In this document: piece after piece, positions 1-11,289 of the stretch
Layout of the letters: each line of letters starts with the position of its first letter
How positions within the stretch are numbered: the stretch's first letter is position 1
Assembly (NCBI GenBank): GCA_950295325.1
Contig: OX485803.1
Coordinates: forward strand, 40,503,554 to 40,567,553
Direction: 5' to 3'
Origin: Polytrichum commune
Taxonomy: Eukaryota; Streptophyta; Polytrichopsida; Polytrichales; Polytrichaceae
DNA length: 64,000 nt
The notes under the pieces: generated by a model
What the model saw: only the letters and a program-made list of their open reading frames with translations
What the model was told of the DNA's origin: nothing
Databases searched by the model: none
Translations under genes and position numbers: made by a program

Positions 1-1246
1 ACAACACACTAATATACACCAATTACGATGAATTGAAGTTATCTTGGCCTATGACGAGGATAACACTATTTCATATACTTTACTAATTTACGTCATTCAA
101 GGTAATCAAGTGTGGATGTTGTTGCATCCTATTTAGAGCTTTGGCATTAACCATGTGTTACCCCGAGTGTTGTTTCCTCAAAGTTGTATGGAATCGAGAG
201 AAAGAAAACAAGAAGTCTTGGACAACGTGTTGTGTTATACGTGATCTACATGGTCTACGTGACACTTTATATGAGCCCTAAGCTAATAATGAAGTCATAA
301 TTTATGGGATTCAATCAACTTAAACATCATTTTTGCATGCATGTAGAAAGTGGGAACGGGAAAAAAAAAGTGGCTTATAAGTAGATATATGCATTGGAAT
401 TCGATCGATTTCCAACAGTGCAAAACTCCTCATCGATGTGTTCTTTTTTGGTGCTTTGTCACCAAACTTCATAACCAAATATAGACATTGCAATATTCCA
501 TCATTTCATCCATTTGATCGCCATAAAACTACCAATAATCATAGAATTTGGATTGAAGTGCTATATTTTGGATGAATGCACTCACTTCTGGATGAATATT
601 TGTATTATCTTCCACGTGCCGCAGTGATGATCATCTTGAAAATTTGGAAAATGAATTTAAAGAAAACAATAAACAATAAAAAAACAATGCTCCTTGTATT
701 TCTTGTTACATATGTGTTTGCTTTCATTAGAATACTACGATTGGTCATTGGATTGACTTTTAGATGGACTTTTTGGTCAACTAGAAAAATTGCAAGGAAC
801 CTTCATATAACACCCGGAAGCCTGTAATTAATGGATCTCTTGGGCCTAATGGGTGTTTTAAAAAAGGGTAAAACATCTCCATCCATGCATGCATTATACC
901 TTATGCTAAATACCCCCCATTAAAGCCTTGGTTGAGTCAACTAAGTTTTACACAGTCCATGCATCAACACACAAGAGAATCTCCCTTTTGATTGTGAATG
1001 AGTTTGACTCTCGTGACAAAAACCCGTCACCATGCCTTCTATTAGTTTGGGTGCCATGTGGTTGACTAAAATGTATTTGCATGAAATCAAAGCTAGAATC
1101 TTATAACCAAATGGGCAAAGGGGCGTTGTTGCATAGAAGAGAGAGAGAGAAAGAGCACCTCTTATCCATCCAACAAAAACACCTTGCAACAATATATGTA
1201 GTTCAAAAGATATTTTTCAAAGTTTACCTACGTGATATTGGGCTTA
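1..1246. other. Intergenic, nothing recognised
   Basis: AT-rich non-coding sequence. Small open frames are present, but none has recognisable motifs, splice structure or codon bias. It ends at the TTA target duplication of the element that starts at 1247. Confidence 0.5.
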
Positions 1247-1943
1247 GGGCTGGTTCACATGGGTCCCAAGTCCCAACATAGAGGCAAAGTCCCGACTTTC
1301 GAGCCTCGAGGAACCATTAAGATATGGTTAATTATCATTCAAATCGGATCTTGATTATTTTATGCAACAATGTTCATGGGACTTGGGTTGAGAGCTGGGT
1401 CTGGCTTTTTGCCCGACCCAACTTGCAACACAAGTCCCAAGCCTCACCTCTGAAAAGTGTTGCTATGTAGGCATCCATGTGGGACTTGGGACTTGGGACT
1501 TGGGACCCCGTGTGGAGTGGTAAGTCCCAACTTCCATGCTCTCAACAGTTGAGGCCCTTGCCACTCGAGAGGTAGAGGAAGTTTCACAACTTCCTCCAAC
1601 ATGGCACCTTGCCCAAGAAAAAGTCTCCTTTTCCTCATTTTTCTCCTTATATTGTGGACTTCCGGGCACTAGTGCCCGGTAGTTGCGAACTACATTTATT
1701 GTGCCATGTCACTCTACTTTATTGTCAAGTAGATCCCGAAGCAAGATCCAAAGCAAAATCCGAAGCTAAAAAGTCATTGTTGCCACTCCCCATACTTCCT
1801 CTCATGTGGCAACCACTTGCTCATTTGAACCAATGCTATTCATCCAACTCACTACCATTCATGCAAGTTTCCTCTCGTGTGGCAAGGGCCTGAGATTACA
1901 CGGATTGACCTCAAGTGACTTGGGACCCTGTGTGAACTGGCCG
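1247..1943. mobile_element. Harbinger-like MITE, copy 1 (interrupted)
   Basis: The ends are inverted repeats: the left end reads GGGCTGGTTCACATGGGTCC and the right end is its near reverse complement (GGGACCCTGTGTGAACTGGC). It is flanked by the 3-bp direct duplication TTA (1244-1246 and 1944-1946). A second copy lies at 37045-37419. The body has repeated ACTTGGG heptamers near 1480-1505. A 3-bp TTA/TAA duplication with G-rich termini is typical of PIF/Harbinger-derived MITEs; the superfamily is inferred from the ends, because no transposase is present. The copy is split by the element at 1553-1890. Confidence 0.8.
1553..1890. mobile_element. MITE nested inside the 1247-1943 MITE
   Basis: A 338 bp insertion with terminal inverted repeats GGCCCTTGCCAC at the left and GTGGCAAGGGCC at the right, continuing imperfectly through CGAGAGG. 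It is flanked by the direct duplication TGA (1550-1552 and 1891-1893). The homologous copy at 37045-37419 lacks it and has a single TGA at the matching place (near 37369-37371), so the boundaries are read directly from an empty site. No coding capacity. Confidence 0.85.
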
Positions 1944-2714
1944 TTATATTCAAAGCCCCCAACTAGTTTGGTGGAGCACGCTTGATATGAAACAACCACA
2001 AACACACATAGAACACATTTTAGAACGGATGGATGAGAGAGATGCTCATATGAAACAATCAAATGGGAGAAACAACTTCAGTTCAAATTCTAAATAAGTT
2101 TTTTTTTCTCGTATTTAATTCAATTACTCGTATAAGAAAGTCCATTACTAGTCATGTTTTTTTAAGCACTAATCCCAAGTAGAACTCACTATAAAATTTG
2201 GGAGTGACTAACACACTTCTATCTCCCTTCTCATGGAAACGGAGGAAGTCCAAAGGGTATCTTCTTCTTTTGTTATATACCACACTCTAGAGAACATAAC
2301 TTTTGGAGGATGGTTTTTAATTTTTCTACCATTAGGGTTTACGTACCATGCAACAACCTTCACCAAAACAATGATTGGGCAATGAGTTGTGTCCATGAAG
2401 ATTTCCTAACCTTGTGATACCCATCAAGAATCAATATGTGACTGAGGGGCTAATTACACTAGCTACTTAATCATGGCACCATCCGTCAACATCTCCGGCT
2501 GCAATAGTGTGAAAAGTGGTGGGCCAACATCTATTTCTCAACAAAATCCTAAACGATTTCACGGCTGGAACTGGATGGAACGTTCAGTGTGATCGGGACA
2601 TGATACTACAATGTTCGACATCAATCAATTGGTTCCTTTATTCCGACAACATAGTGCATTGATAATGCGTGTTGGTCACCTACTATACCCCAATCCAACA
2701 TTGGTCTATGCAAA

Positions 2715-3133
2715 ACAAGAAAACGGTAGAACCGTGAGGCTCTGTCCTTTACTATGAAAGACTATAATTATAGTTGTCCACTTTGCTCATGCCAATCCAT
2801 GGCTATTTACTATACCAAACCTTTCTTGGATTTTGTGCACCTTCTTCTCAAATGCAGGTCAAGGATTTTGATATCACCCGAAATTTTCAGAATAAATAAT
2901 CAAGAACTGCCGAAATAACTATAGTTAACTAGATTTCTTTCAATGCATTTCAGGGAGCAATTATAGTTCTATATATACATATACATATATAATTATAGTT
3001 AACATCCACATTAAATAAAGTGGACCAAGAATAACAAGAACAAGTAACATCCAAGTGTGAACGCAAAGTGGTTAGGAAATTTGCTCTTGAAACGAAGAAG
3101 TTGATGCATAGCCTTTGTCCTACAGACAAAGCC
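2715..3133 (+). repeat. Dispersed repeat family R1, copy 1
   Basis: About 420 bp. The start is marked by ACGGTAGAACCGTGAGGCTC and the end by TTGTCCTACAGACAAAGCC. Internal landmarks shared with the other copies are GGATTTTGTGCACCTTCTTC near 2830 and CCAAGTGTGAACGCAAAGTG near 3050. The outer ends are weakly inverted (GGCTCTGTC against GGCTTTGTC). No coding capacity and no clear target duplication, so the class is unknown; a non-autonomous DNA transposon is the simplest reading. Confidence 0.7.
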
Positions 3134-4280
3134 AACAAAGTCCACGACACAATTGTACACGTAGCGTTGGTTGCAAGTTGGACCGAGCTCCAAATTCCAA
3201 GCACAAGCTCCTACCTTAAGGACCAAGACCACCCGTAGTCTTAGGGTCGGATGATTGCTTTAATGACCAAGGACCTATTTTGACAACTATGATGTATACG
3301 AGTCCACTACATTGTCACTCTTCCTTTCGAGAAATAGAAGTTTCTAGATGGGAAGAAGTTTCACAACACTTTAACTCCAACCACATCCCCAAATATTCTA
3401 ATGAACCCTAAATCGCCACGACGGTACTACGGTACCTATATAGTAGTTACATAACACTTGTGGATTCCACATGGAAAAAAGGAATGTTGCTCATGGGGAC
3501 ACGTCCCATGAAGTGAGGATAATTACACTAAATATTGATAATTGTGTTTGGTTCATATGGTGCTTTATGTTATTGTGGTCACTTTTCTAATGACACTTCT
3601 TTATGAGTAAGGTTACAAGTATCGTCATCTCATCTTACGTTTAGTTCATCCAAGTGCTGCTTATTGAAACAAAGTTCGGTATATATTGCATCCTAACCTT
3701 CTTGTAATGAAATGTTGTCACGAATGCGTGAAATTTGGATGGAAAAACACTGAGCAAGTGATAGTAATGGCAATATTGTAAATCTACAATGTAGGATTTT
3801 TATTACATGGCTTGGCAAATAATGTTAGGTTCACATTTAGTGGTAGTGCCACCACACATGTGGTTTTAAATTAGTATCGAGCAAAATAATAAAACAAATT
3901 GATGACACTTAATTATGCAAGATTTAGTGAACTACACTGGTGTTATCCCATCTAGTGAGGGTTGGTTAATAGTGTGTGTGGGAAATAAGTGAAGGTGATT
4001 CTAAAATTCTTTGTGCTAGGAAATCAATGCCACCATAAGATCTAGGGTTTCAAGAGCTCAAAGAATTTTTTTTGCCATTATTTTTGTCAAGTTTTAAACC
4101 ATTTTACAACACATGAAATTATTGCATCATCAAGAATGATTTTCAAAGGTGTGACCTCGAGCTTCAAAGCGCCGTAAAACATGCAACTTCATTTGCTTGA
4201 AATGCATGATAAATGAAAATGCATTCTTGGATTCAATATCAACGAGTACAAATTTCAGCCTTCATTAATTTTCGAGCAAT
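3134..4280. other. Intergenic, nothing recognised
   Basis: AT-rich non-coding sequence between the first R1 copy and the GATCGGGGAG MITE. I see no gene, RNA or repeat structure that I can support. Confidence 0.5.
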
Positions 4281-4500
4281 GATCGGGGAGAACCGGCAGT
4301 GAGTTATTAATGAACCGGTTGAGTTTGAGAGATAACCAGTTGAAGTTCAAGACTGCAGGAAAAATCACCCATCATTGTAGAAGAACTTATAGAATATACC
4401 CCAATGTAATAAACGAAAACTGGAGGATGTCAACATGTAACCGGTTGGACTTGCAAAACACTAGGATCTCAACCGATTATGCCCTAAAATCTCCCCGATC
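4281..4500. mobile_element. 220 bp MITE with GATCGGGGAGA ends, copy 1
   Basis: The left end GATCGGGGAGA and right end TCTCCCCGATC are perfect inverted repeats over 11 bp. A second copy with the same internal order (AACCGGTTGAGTTTGAGA, GGATGTCAACATGT, CTAGGATCTCAACCGAT) lies at 22461-22679. No ORF of note. The target duplication is not clear. Confidence 0.75.
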
Positions 4501-4734
4501 ACCGTTTTCGAGGTTTTGGCAAAATAGTGTGTGTGTATGTTTTGGGAATTAAACCACATGCACTATGTTAAATGTAGAATAATAATCAGTATACTAAACA
4601 ACAACTTAACCTGCAAATTAAGGGGCTCCGCAACCCAAGACACCATAGCCCAGTCCGCCATAATTAGCAAAAGCAACGGAGTACCAATTAAAAAGGCGTG
4701 GAAATGATTGGCCCTTTTGACCTGTAGAGTAGAT

Positions 4735-5110
4735 TTAAAGGCGACTTGTGGAGTCCATCCAAAACGTTGATTTCAGGGGCGCGCTTGTGCGTCGCTTCAA
4801 CGCGACCACAAAGGACGACCGCCTGCGCCGGTCACGAGAACCTGGCGGTCCGGTCGCGAACCCTAATCGCGGATTTTGAATTCTGCCGGTCTCCCCGGTG
4901 GTCCTTTCAAATTTCAATGCGCCTGGGGTGCGTTCACACCGCACCACTTCTGAAGGGTCCCCCTCTTGGTCGACGTGGAGGATTGGGACACGTGGTCGGG
5001 TTTGATTGGTCATTGCGTTGTGCCGTGGGCAGCTAGTGGGTGGGTATACCCACCTGCGCCCTGTAAGAAGGCCTGCAACTAGAAGGCCCATAGCACCGTG
5101 TCGTAGTAGA
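4735..5110. other. GC-rich island, non-coding
   Basis: A sharp GC-rich stretch in AT-rich surroundings, with many CpG dinucleotides. Frames are open on both strands for about 100 codons, which is expected in GC-rich DNA, and neither product resembles a known protein. It may be a fragment of an older transposon or a diverged gene piece; I cannot assign it. Confidence 0.35.
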
Positions 5111-5230
5111 GGGGGACGCTAACAACAACGGTAAAAAGGAGTCAAGGATTCTATGTGTTTTGAAGGTGGAAACATTGGACCGGTGTATGGGTGAACGCAT
5201 GGTATTAATCGTTAACATCGGCAATGGTAG

Positions 5231-5653
5231 AAAACGGTAGAACTGTGAGGTTCTGTCATTTCTTATAAAAGACTACAATTGTAGTTGTACACATTGCTCA
5301 TGCAATTCCATGGCTATTTATTATACTTATAACCAATTATACTTAATTAGGTTTTCCCAATACATTTTAGGGAACAACTATAGTTAACTAGATTTTAAAA
5401 CAACTATAATCAACTACAAATTTTGGCAGGTTAAATCGCAAACAACTATAGTTATGAAAGGCAACTAGTTAATCAATAGTTGAATTAGTGGGTTAGTTGT
5501 CCAAGGTATACAAGCTTTCACCGTCCAAATTAAACAAATTGGACCAAAAATAGTAGGAACGAATAACGTCCAAGTGTGAACGCAAAGTGGTTAGGAAATT
5601 AGCTCTTGAAACATAGAAGTCGATGCTTACGTCGTTGTCCTACAAACAGAGCC
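5231..5653 (+). repeat. Dispersed repeat family R1, copy 2
   Basis: Begins AAAACGGTAGAACTGTGAGG and ends in CAAACAGAGCC. It is the most diverged of the five copies; the part around 5290-5540 carries extra AT-rich sequence, while the right-hand landmark GTGTGAACGCAAAGTGGTTA is intact. Confidence 0.65.
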
Positions 5654-7674
5654 AAAAAACCCACGCGTGGCTATTACAATTGTGATATCAGCCAAAAATT
5701 GGTGTCTAATGGGTGTTCTAAGGTGACTTGGAGAATCTTTGTGGACTTTACTTGTTATTTGGGTTGATCTCATTCTAAATTGTATTACTACTAGGGCAAT
5801 TTACTTAGGCATAAAAGTTCTTGTATGATATAGATGTAGATTTGCATGGTATCATAACACAATGAATAGGATATTACATTTGACATTGTACGGGTAAGAT
5901 ATGGGTGTTTGAAGATGTTTTGTCTTATTCAAGTACCATATAGAAACCTTGATAGTTGGATAAAGTTACCCTAGTATCAATACAATATTGTATTAATATT
6001 GACCCACTTAATGAATAGCATGTATGCATACTACATCATCGAGTGATATCCGCCAAGTACACTCTACCCTCCCTAATATCATGCATGTGATAAACCAAAG
6101 TGCATGTGATATTAAGGAGGACTACAGAGTTCACTTAGATGCATGATAATAGTAAATTAGTGTAACAAGTGACATTATGAAACAACACAAAGTCAAACAT
6201 TGCAACAATGACAATGATGACATGTGATGTGTGCAAGCAAGTGGTTTGAATTCACGGGGAGGTCACTTCATTGTCAAGTTGACACCACGTGCGGACAAAG
6301 TTTGCTACCCCTATATTACAAGCCATATATAATTTTAAAATTTATGATCTTTTTTCTACATAAACATAACCATTGATAGTATCTTTTGTATATTTTTTTG
6401 AAATTTTTAGTCATCTTTATTCTTTTTAGTAATTCTTTTTAGTTCAATTCTATGTCATTCTAGTTAGAAACGGTATGTTTTATGAAAAAACAAATCATCA
6501 AATTTAGTTACCATTTTTAACTATGTCAAAGGTACTGTGTATATCTACTCATGAAAAAAATTTGATAAAACTTTGACCCATTTTGGTGGTGCAACTTACC
6601 AAAAGAAGATTTTTTTTGGTCGCACGTGGTGTTCAAGTTGACAATGGAGTGATCCCCCGTGTTTGAATTCTACGGCGGATTATTTCAATGTCAAACCTCA
6701 TGATACATGGGAGGAAAATGTGACAACAACGAGGGAGATATTGACTGCACATGTATGTTGCCTAGGGTTTTGGGACATAAGAGAGGGAGTGACATTATGA
6801 AGGGTAGGGTGTATCGATACGTCTATGATCTTTTCATTTTGATATCGGCCGGGTAAGTTGTTTGGTAATATGAGACCTCCCCGTAAACATAAATATAACA
6901 AGGGTTTCATAGGATTGAGCGTGAACTTTTGACATAGTGAAAATGTATTCATGTAGTTTTAGCAACATACCCTCATATTGGAAAGCTTGAACAACAATCA
7001 CCATCTGAATAATGTTGTGCACGTACAATGAATGACAAAAGTGAGCTATTCTTTGCTCATGCGTAATATAGTTTGGAATATCTATTGCATTGACTCCTAA
7101 CTTCCCACCTCCAATTTCCATCAAATATGCCCATAAAATGTGATCTCAATTTTAGCGACCGTAGCTGAAGATTTTAATTATTTATCTATCTATTTTCCTG
7201 ACAAATCCAACTATATAGATGTTTACAAGTTAGATGTGGCCACTCGTAGTCCAAATTATAAACATTGACGTTATGTTATGTAGTAGATTAAAATAAGAAT
7301 GTCAATAGTCATCTTCAGGGGCAACATTTTAGAAATTAAATTGGGGTTCGTTTTTTGATTGAACCTCCACTCAAATCATCTTCAAATGAAAAAAATGTTT
7401 CTCTCGTTCAAAAGAGCGGCAATAAACCTACTCAAATCAATTCACAAATCTTGAAATGATTATTTTGTGATTTTTTTTGGAAGCTTTGCAATTTGAGGCA
7501 GTGGTACCACAACTGTGCATCCTCCACTTGATTTACACCCACCAACACATGTCCAACTAAAAATTCTAATGGTAGATGCTTAGGATATGCTGCATTCGAG
7601 TGTTTTGTAAATCTTCATATCGATGGGGAATAATTTGCATGTACAAATCAACAAAAAAAATAAGCTTAGGGATT
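5654..7674. other. Intergenic, nothing recognised
   Basis: Two kilobases of AT-rich non-coding sequence. Short frames occur on the minus strand around 6700-7120 but have no recognisable domain. No further repeat family member was identified. Confidence 0.45.
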
Positions 7675-8170
7675 TCATGAGGCGGATTGGACAGGATATG
7701 CAAACGACCGGCGATCCACAACATGGTATGTGTTTCTTGTTGGCGTTGGAGTCATTCCGTGGAAATACAAGAAACAACCAACTATTGCATTGTCTATGAT
7801 ATAGGCAGAGTACATGGTCACTAGTTGTTGCACGAAGGAAGCAATTTGGCTTAGGCAACTTTTGGTAGATGTGAGATATGTGCAAGAAGGACCGACGTCC
7901 ATCATGTGCAACAATCGAGGAGGCATGGTACTTAGAAAGAATCTCACACACCATTTTTGCACCAAACATATCGACATACAACATCACTTCATTAGAGAAA
8001 AACTAGAAAACTAAAATCTATGTTTGAAGTATTGTCCAATAGAGGATATAATAATGGATGTGCCAACCAACCCACTTGTAAAGGATAGGCATCAAGCATT
8101 AACAAAGGCAATGGGTTTAAAAGACTTTGACTACTTGCAAAGTGAGAATGTAGAAGGTAGAGCATTACAT
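7675..8170 (+). pseudogene. Ty1/copia RNase H relic
   Basis: The translation follows the C-terminal part of copia polyproteins: ADWTGYANDRRSTTWYVFLV, then WKYKKQPTIALS, AEYM, KEAIWLRQLL, NNRGG, TKHIDIQHHFIREKLE, and after a frameshift near 8015 KYCPIEDIIMDV and HQALTKAMGL. In intact elements this is RNase H, which degrades the RNA strand during reverse transcription. It is broken by an in-frame TAG near 7801 (just before AEYM) and the frameshift, and the expected Asp of the (D/N)N(Q/R)GA box is replaced. No LTR was identified around it. It belongs to a different lineage from the copia element at 10385-14027. Confidence 0.85.
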
Positions 8171-8927
8171 TGCTTGTAATCGATATAAATGTAATGAAAG
8201 AGGCATGAGAAACATTAAGGTTAGAATAAGGCCACAACACTACTGTAGTCATAAGAGGGATAAGAGTTATCCCATATTGTTTGTATGAATAAAGGGAAAA
8301 AAAACTCAATAAAAGACAATGCAAGGAGAGCATTAGACCATCCCACCTCGAACATTGTTCGTATGCCTTTGTGTATGTGTACATGCTCGTGTAATCTCAT
8401 CTTTAGTCCTACTGATTTCCAATAGCTCCATCATCATTTATTCTACATGTAGACTCATTTTCCAAATTGCTTCATATGTTTTTGTTTTGTTTTGTATTGT
8501 TTTTGTTTTTTTGTGGTTGACCTTGTGTGATGTTACTAGTTATTCATCATTTTATATGTTGTATTGTAGACTCTTGATTGGACATAAACATGGGTATTCC
8601 ACATGATTCACCAACCATTTGAATTTATTTTTCCTCACTCTAAGACATGCCACAAATATAGTGTTTCCATAATACTACCACCCTCATCAATCCAAATATG
8701 TACAACATTTACGTTGTTAACAAAACCCTGTTTCAAATTAGCACAATACAAACTATTTTATCCTTCAATTTTCATTCTTGAAGGAAGCAAAGGTTCGATA
8801 AAATTTCCCCAAAAAGCAACAAACACCTTAACATGCGAACGAGGACGAACTAGATATATAAGTCCTTGAACCAAACAACTATTTTCTAAACATTAGCTTA
8901 TTCCAAACATTTCAATAAGAATTCCAA
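8171..8927. other. Intergenic, possibly remnant of the copia 3' end
   Basis: Follows the RNase H relic directly, so it may include its former polypurine tract and LTR, but I find no second LTR copy that would prove it. T-rich around 8460-8560. Confidence 0.3.
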
Positions 8928-9314
8928 CAAGAAAACGGTAGAACCGTGAGGCTCTGTCCTTTGCTATGAAAGACTACAATTGTAGCTGATTACTTTGCTC
9001 ATGCTAATCCATGGCTATTCACTATACCATACCTTCTTCTCAAATACAGGTCAAGGATTAAAGCTACTCATTTATCACCCGAAAATTTTAAAATAAATAA
9101 TCAAGAACTGCCCAAATCACTATGGTTAACTAGATTTCTTTCAATGCATTTTAGGGAACACTTATATATATATATATATAGTTAACATCCACATTACATA
9201 AAGTGGACTAAACATAACAAGAACAAGTAACGTCCAAGTGTGAACACAAAGTGGTTAGGAAATTTGCTCTTGAAACGAAGAGTTAATGCATAGTCTCTGT
9301 CCTACAAACAGAGC
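8928..9314 (+). repeat. Dispersed repeat family R1, copy 3
   Basis: Starts CAAGAAAACGGTAGAACCGT and ends CTACAAACAGAGCC. It contains a (TA)n run near 9164-9180 where copy 1 has TATATACATATACATATAT. Flanking AACAAGAAAACG (left) and AACAAAAGAAAACG (right) are alike and may be a remnant of target duplication, but the other copies do not confirm this. Confidence 0.7.
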
Positions 9315-10086
9315 CAACAAAAGAAAACGCCATTTCCAAAAATGACTCTCATATCATATTTCCAATTTATATAGTAGAAAACTCTTCACAATCACAAGTT
9401 GTTCGACAAGAAACCACGTCCATCCAAGAAGGATGTGGTTCATTTAAAGTCCTGGGTAGGCAAATCCCCTACAAAATGCAAGGGTACTTTGCATTTAAAC
9501 ATGCGAAACATTGGGGCTAGTGCATTTAATATAAAAACGTACAAAAATGAAAATAACTAAAAAATTGCCTTGAAGTTGTATTAATTTTAAAAAATCAAAT
9601 GAATATTCTTGAACGTTCTCTACTTGGTGAAATTAGGTCTTGCCTAGGGGGTGGCTCCAACCTTCTTTGGTGGAGGAACATTGCTGCTCGTTTCATTAAA
9701 TCCAGTTAAAGACTTTTGGTAGATCTAAAGGCACATTTGATGAATTGGACGGCGCACACAATGGCATGATGATGTGGAGGCACTTTGGAGGGACAAAAGA
9801 TTAGTCGGGGTGTCATTGTTCATGCTTGTATGGGCACTTGTCTAAACCAAGCCTAAGCGATCTGCACGGCCCACAAAACGGCCCGTGTGAGCTACATGAA
9901 AGACTGGCTTTATTGGCCTTGCCCTATCGCGAAGATCTTGTGTTGTTTTTTTCTTTCTCACCCATAAAGTTAGATCGTGATTGAATGTATGCGGATGAAT
10001 GTGGAAACTAATGTGGATGAAACTAGGTTAATTTTAGATAACTATAAAATATGCAAGAGCTTAGATAAAGCCATCTTAAACCTAAA

Positions 10087-10281
10087 GCCATCCCCCCACT
10101 TATTGGTGGGTATAGCCAACGGATGACTCCCACCAATGTGGAGCATGTTTCCGTCATTTTCAGCCAACAAATAATTGAAACGTATGTTACATCCATAATT
10201 TGGCTAAAAGTGACATAAGAATGCCCCATGTTGGTGGGAGCCGGCTATTGACTATGCCCACCAATAAGTGTGGGCATGGGC
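10087..10281. mobile_element. Fold-back element with ~55 bp inverted arms
   Basis: The left arm (CCCACTTATTGGTGGGTATA, continuing to CTCCCACCAATGTGG) is matched in reverse by the right arm (TTGGTGGGAGCC, continuing to GCCCACCAATAAGTGTGGGC). The stem is about 55 bp with few mismatches and the loop about 80 nt. No ORF. A transcript would form a long hairpin. It is best called a hairpin MITE; no second copy was found in the window. Confidence 0.7.
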
Positions 10282-10384
10282 ATAAGTTAACTCCCATTCT
10301 CGAAATAAGGTATGAAGGGAGTTATAGACGAGGATAGATCACACAGTTTCATTCTCTTAACATATAACAACACAACAATTTTCT

Positions 10385-11157
10385 ATTACAAAGAAATGAT
10401 TAGAGAAGATGAGAGAATAGTGATGGGTAAAACTCTATGAGCGAGAGAGCACACGAGAGCGAGAAGTCATTTTATTGGCTATGTCTGTAGGACAAAGACT
10501 ATGCATCGACTTCTATGTTTCAAGAGCAAATTTTCTAACCACTTTGTGTTCACACTTGGACGTTAATTGTTCATGCTATTTATGGTCCAAGTTATTTAAC
10601 ATGAATGTTAATAGTAGTTATATAAATATCTAGGTAACTATGGTTATTTTGGCAGTTGTTGATTATTTATTTTAAAAATCTCGGGTGATAAATGAGTAGC
10701 TTCAGTCCTTCACCCGCATTTGAGAAGAAGGTGCACAAAATCCAACAAGAAAACAATAGAACCGTGAGGCTTTGTCCTTTACTATGAAAGACTATAATTG
10801 TAGTTGTCCACTTTGCTCATGCCAATCCATGGCTATTTACTATACCAAACCTTTCTTGGATTTTGTGCACCTTCTTCTCAAATGCATGTCAATGACTGAA
10901 GCTACTCATTTATCACCCAATATTTTTTTAAATAATTAAAAAATTCAATAATAACTAGAGTTATATAGACTTCTTTCAATGCATTTCAGATAGCAACTAT
11001 AGTTAATTAGATATATACAACTATTTCTATGTCTATAACAATTTAATTAGATAAATTGGTCCAATTTCAAGATAACATCCTATAGTTCTAAGATGGCATC
11101 CTATGACAAAGCCGGGTCTACTAAAATCCAACCACCATTGACGGTGGTGTCTTAACA
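10385..11157 (-). repeat. 3' LTR of the copia element, interrupted
   Basis: The part from 11157 down to about 11073 (TGTTAAGACACCACC, then CATAGGATGCCATCTTAGAA) and the part from about 10476 to 10385 (GAGCGAGAG, GAGAAGATGAGAGAATAG) align with the two ends of the intact LTR at 13747-14027. The middle is replaced by R1 sequence. Some LTR sequence between the two parts is missing. The outer boundary near 10385 is approximate. Confidence 0.7.
10477..11072. repeat. R1 composite: two half copies head to head
   Basis: 10477-10742 is the right part of R1 in reverse orientation (GGCTATGTCTGTAGGAC ... GGTGCACAAAATCC). 10743 to about 11072 is the left part in direct orientation (AACAAGAAAACAATAGAACC onward). 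The segment containing GGATTTTGTGCACCTTCTTC occurs in both halves, so 10715-10742 and 10858-10886 form an inverted repeat. The composite interrupts the copia 3' LTR. Confidence 0.65.
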
Positions 11158-11289
11158 CTCCCCGTAGACACAACGAAACTTATTTTAGACACCATATTGT
11201 TTTCCCTCGTTAAATAATTGCTATAATAGAAATCCTCATAATTGAGGTTAAAATTCATAGTGAAGGGGAACAAAAGTGGAAGGGTCTAG

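Noticed and set aside
2950-3232. Open frames around 2950-3232 and 18854-19054 with similar products
   Set aside because: They lie in copies of repeat R1 and are similar only because the repeat is; both are broken at different points.
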